NCBI RefSeq assembly: GCF_030272615.1
Contig: NC_081415.1
Coordinates: 365,683,667-365,747,666, forward strand
DNA: 64,000 nucleotides
DNA from: Cryptomeria japonica
Lineage: Eukaryota > Streptophyta > Pinopsida > Cupressales > Cupressaceae
Direction: 5' to 3'
In this document: in pieces, positions 55,451 through 64,000 of the stretch
How positions within the stretch are numbered: the stretch's first letter is position 1
Layout of the letters: every line of letters begins with the position of its first letter
Notes under the pieces: generated by a model
Databases searched by the model: none
The model's input: only the letters and a program-made list of their open reading frames with translations
What the model was told of the DNA's origin: nothing
Position numbers and translations under genes: made by a program

Positions 55451-58400
55451 TCTTTTCTTTAAGGGTTGAAAACTCCCCTTTTGTTTTGCAGGTTCAATTG
55501 TTTAAGACTGTAAAAATTCTTCTTTCTCTACCAGTTTCAACCCAAACCCTCTTTACAGATCTAGTTGAATTCAACAATTGATAGTGCAAATAAACTCTAT
55601 CAAACACAAGAGCAAGTCACTTTTATCAAAGAGTTTGGCCTAGTTCTGAATCTCTCCTTCAAACTGCACGGAGCTCCAATTTTAACCTTCTTCGAATGCA
55701 AGGTGACTAAAATGGGATCGAAATTCAAGTTTATTTACTCCTGCAACCTATCACTTCGCCATTAATATCTACTCGTGCCAAGGTGGTTTGGCTTTCTTGA
55801 GTTTAAACCTTCACTGTGGATTTCACCAAAAGGAACAGTCAAGATTTAATAACCCATGCAATTACTGAACCTACTCATGTTTCGAGGTTACCGCTAACCT
55901 GCAACATGCCCATAGACCAACTCTCCCAATCTAGTGAGCCAGTGGTAAACACACCTCCTTATCCCACCATTCCGCAATGATCTCTTTTGCTAGCTTCTTC
56001 CTCCTCATGGGATAGCGAGATCCCTTTGAACAACCATTCATCTCTTACCGCTACCTCGCAACAATATTTCATAGTGCCTTGTAACCGTTACGGGTCTGCA
56101 GGTTTACCACCTCCCCACAAAGTCATATATGACTTAAGATCTAGACCATGCGAGGTTGCGGTAAAGACTGTTTAGTAGAATTAAAACCCACTTATGACTC
56201 CTGCAGGACTATGCGAATTAACAATAAGGCATTATTTGGATGGGAATAGGGATTGAGAGCACCATAACAAAAGGATTTTTGACCCTAGAAAACAAATGAC
56301 AAGACTAATCATGGCTATGCATTGACCAAATTGTGGTTTTAGGGTTTTTGAAACAGGTGATGCTAGACCAAATTGTGCAAATGTTGCAGGTCCTAACAGA
56401 TTCTACAACCTCCATTAGGCTATTGCATGTGCCATTTTGTCATTGGAAATTTGTTAGATCTAAGATTTTTTTGCATTTTATCTCTTAGATTAGCATAGGA
56501 AGCATTTTCACATCTTTGCAATCTTTCTAATTCATTCTCATATATGTTTTATGACTCATTTGACATTTTTTTTGAGCCTTTACCTAGTAGTAGAGTTATT
56601 TACAACCATATCTAAGCCTTCTCCAACCCCTTAAACCTACCCCAAATGTTTTAAAAGTACTTATGATGAAAAATTTGATGATCGAAAATCTCACCTCTAG
56701 GTCAATCCTAGAAACTTCAAATTTCAAATGAAGCTCTAAAACTAAACCTAGAACCATCCTAGAACATTTTGCTAATAGATACTTATGCCCAAATGGTTTT
56801 CAAAAATAACCATATTAGATCATTTAAAACTTAATCAATGGATTTACCCTTCACTCATTGTGTTGTTGTATTAAGCTTTCTTCTCTTTGCAATTGCTACT
56901 AGGTCTCAAGGTCACCATACTAAAGAAATATATGGAAGAGTTCCTTGTTGCACACTCCTCCATTATTGAATTCTTCATATCATTAGTACATTCTTCCTTA
57001 TTCCTCAGTTTGTCCATTTGTCACTATCCCGAACCCCATGCAATAGCCTTCTAAGTTTCCCCTTTCCTTTCAAATTCATCTCTCCCAAAAGTACGAATAC
57101 AAACTTCTCAAGTTCCTTCCCAAATCAATCCTTTGTTTAGCATAATACAACAATATGTCCATCTCATTAACACACACCACAACAACTAGATGTCTCCAAG
57201 ATTTTCATTCCTTAAGACCCAAATTTGCATCTTTAACCACGCTAGGGCATCACATGATCCAAACTTTCCTAAGGCTTTTATGGGTTGAAGGCACTAATAG
57301 AAGTAGTCTCCAAACTACTTAACCCATGTTTTGTTTCTCTATAGCTTCAAATTTGAATACCTTAAAATGAAATATACTTTTAAAAGAGTTATTAGTGGAT
57401 TTGAGATCAAAGTACAAAGAAAATTCATTCACAAAAGTTGCTAAGCTCTCTAATAGACACATGCACTATAGTTTGAGAAGTAAAAATGTGTTTTGACACT
57501 AGCAATTTACAATAGTGGCAACATCAACACCCCTACAAAAGTGATTGTGACCAATAGAAACATGTGTCCAACAAAAATGCGCAAAACAAACGAGAAAAAT
57601 AATAATCTTGTTGCCAAATCTATAAATAATTTCGACCAGATCATTCAAAGATGTACATTCTCATTTACTAATTTTCTATTCCCATCTCTAACATTTATTA
57701 TGCTGAAAGCCCATTAACTCACATATTAATGCAAAAATGTCCATCAATAAAAACTATAAGCATTTAATTTGATATGTTTGTGACACTTAAATGCATGAAA
57801 AGCAAAAAGATATTTTATTATTAGTTTTATATAAGTTAATATTCATCATCTTTCTAAACATATATTTTTAAAAATTAAATAAAATCTTTATTCAATTTAT
57901 TTTTTAGTCTTATGTACTCAACTAAATAATTTTTAATTATTTAATGCTTATTATATCTTCATTTCCACCTCTCAATTACCATCATATTTTTACTTTTACA
58001 AAGAATTTACTAAAAATAAAAAAATATATTAAAACAAAATAATATAATCATTTCTTAATAATAATTTAATATTAATTACCATATAATAACTTTTTAAAAG
58101 AGAATAATGAATAAATATGATATTTTGACATATTTTACTTATATTTTATATAAGGTTGATTGAAAATCTCAAACATCTGAAATATATCAATAGGTAGCTC
58201 AAATGTTTAAATTAGACTATGGAATAAAATATTTAGACGTGAGTTAAAGTTTAATACACAAAACTAACAACCTATTGTGCATGGATATGTGGCGGTGCCT
58301 ATGTAGCCGACGGAATAGCTGATACATTTCATATTTCAACACTTTTTATAAAGAACAAATGATCTTGTCTGTGGACTGGATAGCCATTTGCACTACCTCC

Positions 58401-58640
58401 CGGAATCAGCAAACAATCGAACCAAGACACTCGCTTATACCGGGCCCGTCCATCTTTAACGTCTAAACTTTAGATAAACCAGATGGATGGTCACGATTAA
58501 TGAGTCACCAACCCAAGTTGCACTCACCAGAACACGTTTCTTAAGAAAGAATTCAGACTTTGCAACCTCTTTTGTGTGCACATTCAAACTTAAGGCATAT
58601 GAACTCCAGACCTCTTTAAAAAAACATTCAGAATTTTAGA
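55451..58640. other. No gene recognised
   Basis: 3.2 kb. The part near 55960-56180 is slightly GC-richer and may be the upstream end of the eroded coding region. 57780-58190 is very AT-rich (long runs of A, T, taa and att). Nothing else could be assigned. Confidence 0.5.
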
Positions 58641-58647
58641 ATTGGTG

Positions 58648-58806
58648 ATGGAAGAGCCAACCAATAACATGCCCAATTCCTTCGATCGCATATTCACTCC
58701 ATCACTTGAGACCTTCCTTCAGCCCAAAGACTGCATGTACAATTTCCCACACAGACAATTCCTTCCTTTTCCACCTCACATACACAAGCCATCTTTGAGT
58801 AAATAA
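58648..58806 (+). CDS. Small ORF of 52 codons, speculative
   Basis: ATG at 58648 to TAA at 58804-58806. The product begins MEEPTNNMPNSFDRIF and is rich in Pro, Phe and His, with no known domain. It lies in low-copy-looking DNA and ends inside an imperfect tandem duplication. A splice-donor-like gtaaat occurs at 58799, so it could also be a first exon. Evidence is only the ORF and its setting. Confidence 0.12.
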   Translation: MEEPTNNMPNSFDRIFTPSLETFLQPKDCMYNFPHRQFLPFPPHIHKPSLSK

Positions 58807-58989
58807 GACCCAATCACAAACCTAAAATTCTCAAAGGGTTTATATAATTTAGGGAATATTGAGTTAAATGACAAATTTTTCAATGGGTTATTTGAATCTT
58901 TGGGTAAATAAAATTGATTCAATTACAAATCTAAATTTCTTAAAGGGCTCATATGGTAAATTGTACGAATTTTTCGATGGGTTATTTGA
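58794..58989. repeat. Imperfect tandem duplication, unit about 100 bp
   Basis: 58794-58898 and 58899-58989 share the order tttgagtaaataa, caatcacaaacctaaa, ctcaaaggg, ttttcaatgggttatttga, with substitutions and indels between the copies. Confidence 0.65.
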
Positions 58990-59422
58990 GGTACCAATAC
59001 TTTGGTAAGTATGATAAGATGCGGAAGGCATGATGAGAGCCTTTCTTTGTCAGATAAACTTTTTTGGCTCAAACAAATAATTTCAGACATGAAAAGGATA
59101 ATTTTGAACTAGTGGCCATGTTTTTAATAATTCCAGTTGAATGCCCTTACCTTCCACGTAAGATGAATACGAAGATTTGTGTTGATTACATCTTTATGTT
59201 ATTTTAAATATGAAATTATATTCCATTGAACATTCTATTTTAAATGCTAGCTAAATTCCTCTTTAAGCCAGCGATTTTTAACCTTAAATGGTTGTTAAAG
59301 ACTAAAGTAATGCTGGAAATTATAGAAAATGGATTATTATTTTTTCCTGCCTCTTATAACCATATTCTCAGTAGAATGTATGATGTGTTCCGAAAATATT
59401 ATGAAGATTATATAAAAAGTCC

Positions 59423-60050
59423 TTATTTGGCACCATTCTCCTTTAAGATACCATTTTCATCCCTCTCTGCCAAAGCTTTCCTGACTGCATTGGCAAGGTC
59501 TGTTACATGCTCATCTTTGCACCCTGCAAACACAAATTTGAAAATGAACAAAGAATGGTATAGAGATATCATGAATTTCTTTAGCATACAAAACAAAAGG
59601 AAAAACTAACCCATCTCAATTAGCACCGTCTCGAGCTTGAAAAGATACTCCATATTGGGTCCTGAAGGACCTCTAGCTTCAATAATTTGACTATAAAACC
59701 AAAGACTAGTTAGTTTTCATTCATAAGAAGTTGCAATTGTGTAAATGCATGGGATGAGAAGACGCACGTACTGAGCAATTGTTTCTAAAGGTGCAGGGCC
59801 CAAGTAATTTATATTCACATCCTTGTTAGTTGATGCAATATATCTGATAAGAATCAAGATACATCCATTTTAGTGGCCTCGCCTCTTTTTCTGACATGGG
59901 AATACAAATCTATCCGCATGACTGAACTTTCTAACTTCCAATTAAACTGTCATTCTGCAAATAAAAGAATAATCTCATCACTAAGAACTTGATATATAAG
60001 GGAACTTACACAAGGACGTTTTTTAAAGTTGGTTCTGTCGCGTCGTCATC
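59423..60050 (-). CDS. GGCT2: ChaC-type gamma-glutamylcyclotransferase, last four exons
   Basis: Exons on the minus strand: 60050-60010, 59843-59772, 59690-59611 and 59523-59423 (294 bp, 97 residues plus TAA). All three introns start GT and end AG and the reading phase fits at each join. The product contains VYIASTNKDVNINYLGPAPL, QIIEARGPSGPNMEYLFKLE and KDEHVTDLANAVRKAL, the C-terminal half of plant ChaC proteins (GGCT2 family). These cytosolic enzymes cleave glutathione to 5-oxoproline and Cys-Gly in the gamma-glutamyl cycle. The N-terminal half, with the nucleotide-like loop and catalytic Glu, is not found up to 64000, so it lies beyond a long intron or outside the window. No stop or frameshift is seen. 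The gene symbol is by family only. Confidence 0.85.
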
Positions 60051-60335
60051 CTACACAATAAAATTCGGCTAATGATCATGGAATGAACGTAAATGAAGGT
60101 GGTTACCACCAAGATTACTATTTAACAACCAATCACATGGCAATTGGCATCAAGTAAATTTCTCTGGACAATAATTATTCTTGGCAATCTATTATTTCTG
60201 AGGCAACATTAATTTTTGAAGTGTTAGAAGGTTACAAAAATTTTAACATGTCTATTAGCTACCATCAATTACCCATCTTATACTAGAGGCAATTAAAGGA
60301 GGTTGATTTATTCTATCAAGGAAGAATTGAAAGGA
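60051..60335 (-). other. Intron or upstream DNA of the ChaC gene
   Basis: Begins at the acceptor of the first visible exon (tgtgtag on the minus strand). No further exon with ChaC similarity was found here. Confidence 0.5.
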
Positions 60336-61629
60336 TGCTAATGAAATAGATAATATATTTTTATAATAAAGTTAATAAAAATAAATAAATATATAATATA
60401 ATATAATTAAAATTTAATTAAGTTTAGTGAATGGTCAAAAGACATGAAATGAAGAGTTGTGACTCCCTCAAACATAAGATCTAAGAGGGAGAAGAGTTCA
60501 TTTGAAAGGTGATATGGAGGAAGGAAGAAAGAATGGAGCATGTGAATCAAGGAAAAGGAATTGGAAGAAATAAGGGAGAAATTAAGAAAGGTTGTACTCT
60601 TTCAAAGGACGTAATTGTGAAAGGTTATGACTTGCACTCAAATCATCACTCACCAATACATCAAATCAGCACTCAATCAATCATCACTCATCACTCTATG
60701 AATTCAACAATCACTCCCTCATCCATCAATCAACAATTAGGAACAAAGGAATCAAGCAAACAAATGAACAATCAATTCAATTAGTCCAATATCAATCAAT
60801 CAAACGTCCATCATGCGAACATCTATCATTCAAAGATCAACTATTCAAGCATCAACCATTCTATCATCAAATCATTCAAACATAGATTCATTCAGTATCA
60901 TTTAGGCATCCACTCATCAATCCTTCAAGAAATGATGATAAAGAGAAATCAAACAATCATCAGTACTCTAGAAAACTCCTTGAGCAATCAGTTTTGAATT
61001 TAAGGAAGTGAGTTGCAAATAGGAAGGATGACCAGCCTTCCTAGTTCACGAGAGGTGAAGGAAGACTGACCTTCATCCTCTTATCAAGTACGCCACCCCA
61101 AGTTGGAATGGACGGCCATTCCATGCTCGTGGGCCAGGAGGTGGAAAGGAAGACCAGCCTTCCATGCTCGTGGGCCGGGAGGTGGAAAGGAAGACCAGCC
61201 TTCCATGCTCTTGGGCCTCACCAAGAAGGACGACTAGCCTCTAAGGTGGACTGAGGGATGGAAGGGCGGCCCACCTTCGATGCTCTCGCAATAGAAGGAC
61301 AACCAGCCTTGAGATTATTGTTTGCAAGCATTTCTAATGAATTCCTAATATGGTTGACTATAAGGAATATGCTATGATGGACTAATCCTAATATTATTGA
61401 CGCTATGATTTATTGATCTGAAAGAAGATAGTTTGAAGGAGAGTTATTGTAGAAAATTAAAATAAGTTCTATCTTCTGAATTATTCTTAGAATTTTAAGT
61501 TCAATATCATAATGAAATGTCTTCAATTTTGATAAAATTATATTTATAAATATATTGCAATTCTCATCTTATCTTGGAATTGTTGTTTTAGTGCAAAAAA
61601 TCAAGAATATCCTAAGAAGGGGCATTACA
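60336..61629 (+). mobile_element. Possible LTR or solo LTR
   Basis: Starts TGCTAATGA and ends GGCATTACA, roughly inverted ends for an LTR. It is followed after two bases by tgatatcagaat (61632-61643), close to the common plant tRNA-Met primer site tggtatcagagc. It contains AT-rich DNA at the left, a caatca-rich part (60640-60960) and a GC-rich part with 41-bp repeats (61121-61217). No internal coding region follows, so it would be an LTR with little else. It sits upstream of the visible ChaC exons, probably in an intron. Confidence 0.45.
61121..61217. repeat. 41-bp tandem repeat, 2.4 copies
   Basis: 61121-61161 and 61162-61202 differ at one base (a to g in gggccaggagg); a third copy is partial (61203-61217). 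The unit contains ccatgctcgtgggcc and aggaagaccagcctt. Further diverged copies of the ggaagaccagcctt part occur at 61020-61075 and 61225-61300. Confidence 0.88.
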
Positions 61630-63129
61630 ATTGATATCAGAATATTGATTTTACCAGCCCGTGGTATAAAGATAAAATAACAGATGTCAACTAACTTTAC
61701 TTTACTTGCTTAAGGTTCAACTTGTTACTTCCTGCATATGAGATAAGATATTAGCAAGTTGAAACTAATTGCTATTGCTGCCAGCATTCATACGGGCAAC
61801 AAAGCCAAGAAATCATAACCACAAAACATTACTGAAGTATACCATAAGGCGGCACGCATTTACATAAGATGGCAGGGAGGAGTTTGCTAGGCAATCCTAC
61901 AAAGAAGCTAGATTCTATATGCATAGATCGAAAAACAGTACACGTTGCAAGTCAATCACAAGAACATATAGTGTTGCAAGAAATTGTATAACCTCTATGT
62001 TGATAAACCCCTCAAAAGTCCACATTTATAAATATGACGAGTTTGAAGCGTTGGGATTTGGGATGAGTGACTTGTCATTCCCTCAAGTTCATTAATGAAC
62101 TTGGGATTAGCCACAAGACTCACACATTTGTGAGCCACCTTGTAAGAGGTATTGAAAAAAGTGTACAAGTACACCCCACACCTCCCAAGGTCTCACACAT
62201 GTGAGAGCACTTGTGAGTGAAAGTGTTGGTTTTGAATTCTTATATACCTCGTGAAGAATTAGGATTTGTGCATTGCCCACTTCTCCTTTTGGAGAATGCT
62301 TATTTGTGTAAGAGAGAGGAGAAAGTTTGGAAAGAAGAAAGGGATCTTGAATATGGAGATGGAGAGAAAAATATGGAGCTTGTAAAGACATAAATTTCTT
62401 TTCCTTTTCTATGATTAATTTTTGGTAGAGTTGATTGTCTTATGTATTCATGTTACAAAATAGATCAGTTAGAAAGATAGAATGGTGTATATGCAAAATG
62501 AGTAGGATGTGTTAGATGAATAAGTCACTACCATTGAACTCAGTGGTGGCACAATGTTTCCTTTCTCGGGGATTTACTAGAGCCCATGAGGCTTCATGAT
62601 GCCAATATAGTAAGGTGGGGAGAAAGCCCTTGTTAATTCTTTTTCATTGGTTATATCTAATGATGAGTACGTGATGTTTTGATTATGATAATTTAAGAGC
62701 AAGCTATGTAAGTTTCTATACTTGATGTTAAAAAGCTTAGCAAGCTATGCAAATTTTTATGCTTGTGTTAAAAGCAAGCTTACATTCCTTGGCATAATTC
62801 ATTTAATTCATCTAGCTAGAGATTACTTAGACTTGCTCGCCTTGAAGGACTTTTGTTATAAATCAAAAAAATAAAAGGGAATTTTGGTCATACCTCGATA
62901 ATAGGAGGATTTGTTTCTTCTTAAAGAGAAAAAACAATATAGAAATGAACACCTTTGTTTTATATTAGATAGGGAAAGTTAAGCATAAGTTCTTTATATT
63001 GACCCATTATTCATTGCATTCTTAATTCTATCTCTATAAAGGCATCATCATCGGCTACTTAGGTTCTTTGTGGTAGACGAACTTCTAACATTGAAGGTTA
63101 GTTGAAGAAATTTTTACCACCTCATATTT
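61630..63129. other. No gene recognised
   Basis: 1.5 kb with no transposon or host protein motif. The frame at 62391-62107 (minus) is serine- and leucine-rich and not recognised. This may be intron of the ChaC gene. Confidence 0.45.
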
Positions 63130-63299
63130 AAGTGCATGTATATATATATTTAAACGACCTTATGTTGACACAGATTCCTTCTTCATTTGCTTTGAGCAGA
63201 GAAGACTATTCTTCTAAGTGCATGTATATATATTTAAATGACCTTATGTTGACACAGGTCCCTTCTTCAATTGCTTTGAGAAGAGAAGACTATTCTTCT
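63130..63299. repeat. Tandem duplication, unit 86 bp
   Basis: 63130-63215 and 63216-63299 share aagtgcatgtatatata, gaccttatgttgacaca and gaagactattcttcta with a few substitutions. They differ in the number of ta units. Confidence 0.85.
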
Positions 63300-64000
63300 A
63301 GAGTATACGAATCAATCTACAATAAAGGAATGAATAACCCTTGATATATGCTCATGAGTATGACATTTAGATCATCATAGCTATTGCAGTACATAATATA
63401 ACAAATAAACTATTAGAAGAAATAAATAAAATGATAGGAATAAATAAGAATAGGAGGCAACGATTCTATGTTTAAAATATCTAGAATATGTTCTCTGAAA
63501 TAAAGATGCCTGCAAGAATTTACAGACAAGACAAGTTAAAACAACTATACCTTCTAACAAAAACATATGTATTGGAGACCATAAATCTAGGTACCTGCTG
63601 TGGTAATAAGACCGTCATAGCTATTTCCCCAAAATAAGTGTTTATATACACGTTTGGAAAGAGGAAGGGAATTTAAACAAACAATATTATTTAAAGAAAT
63701 ATAGACGATGGCAAAGGGCCACCGTTATCAAGGGGTTCTTCACTACACGGGAAGGGAAGAATGATATTGTAAGGATTTTTCAGCTAGTGCTAGGGCTGGT
63801 AAAATAATGACCTAGGCACTTAATGTCTAATTTATTATGATTTGATGTACTTGAGACTCAAATCTTCATCTTCCTAGCTATACACACCAGATTTCATAGG
63901 CATCTTTCCCAGCACCAGGTGTAGGAAAATCTCCCCTCATACCTGATTTCATTTACAAAACAATAAATGATACTTATCTAATTATAATACTCTGCATCTT
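63300..64000. other. No gene recognised
   Basis: AT-rich, low-copy-looking sequence up to the window end. No ChaC N-terminal exon was found on the minus strand, and no other family motif was seen. Confidence 0.45.

Noticed and set aside
61632-61643. tgatatcagaat as proof of an intact Gypsy element
   Set aside because: It resembles the tRNA-Met primer site, but no gag or pol follows, so at most it marks the end of an LTR remnant.
62107-62391. 94-codon minus-strand frame in the presumed ChaC intron
   Set aside because: Compared with expected ChaC N-terminal motifs, none were present; serine/leucine-rich without a known domain.

Overview
This window looks like intergenic or intronic DNA of a large plant genome. 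I think a gymnosperm (conifer-like) is most likely, but that is inference from the style of the repeats. About 80 percent is LTR retrotransposon, most of it eroded. There is no bacterial-style gene organisation, no rRNA or tRNA gene and no CRISPR array. The one feature that looks like a host gene is the 3' end of a ChaC-type gamma-glutamylcyclotransferase gene on the minus strand (59423-60050). It is split into four small exons with matching reading phase and canonical splice sites.

Layout. 1-4046: element C, with two diverged LTRs around a 2.2 kb non-coding interior; the left LTR is cut by the window edge. 4047-18077: element A, a Ty3/Gypsy Tat-type element on the minus strand (5' LTR, PBS, 2.7 kb leader, one gag-pro-pol frame with seven in-frame stops and no frameshift seen, then a long 3' region). 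18078-19460: unassigned. 19461-34779: element D, an old plus-strand Gypsy element with a probable 4.2 kb 5' LTR and a broken gag-protease-RNase H-RT-RNase H-integrase region. A solo LTR (E) sits in its 3' untranslated part, and its 3' LTR copy carries a 2.1 kb internal tandem duplication. 34780 to about 48560: element B, a plus-strand sibling of A, whose 5' LTR interrupts the LTR repeat of D. 48561-51775: a 5'-truncated Ty1/Copia element (RT, RNase H, PPT, 3' LTR). 51776-58640: mostly unassigned, with an eroded unknown coding region at 54093-55450. 58648-64000: low-copy-looking DNA with the ChaC gene end; an LTR-like block (60336-61629) lies upstream of its visible exons, probably inside an intron.

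How the parts relate. A and B belong to one family. They share a PBS complementary to plant tRNA-Trp, a leader carrying AGCGCT-type repeats and a possible small ORF, a gag with an acidic N-terminus, a protease with a DNGA active site, a G-patch domain, a dual RNase H and an integrase. They face each other in opposite orientation around D, which forms a very long imperfect inverted repeat. No 3' LTR of A or B is visible. D differs in having its archaeal-type RNase H domain upstream of RT, where A and B have it downstream. Many stop codons in A, B and the Copia fragment are C-to-T changes of CAG, CAA or CGA, as expected for deamination of methylated cytosine in silenced plant elements.
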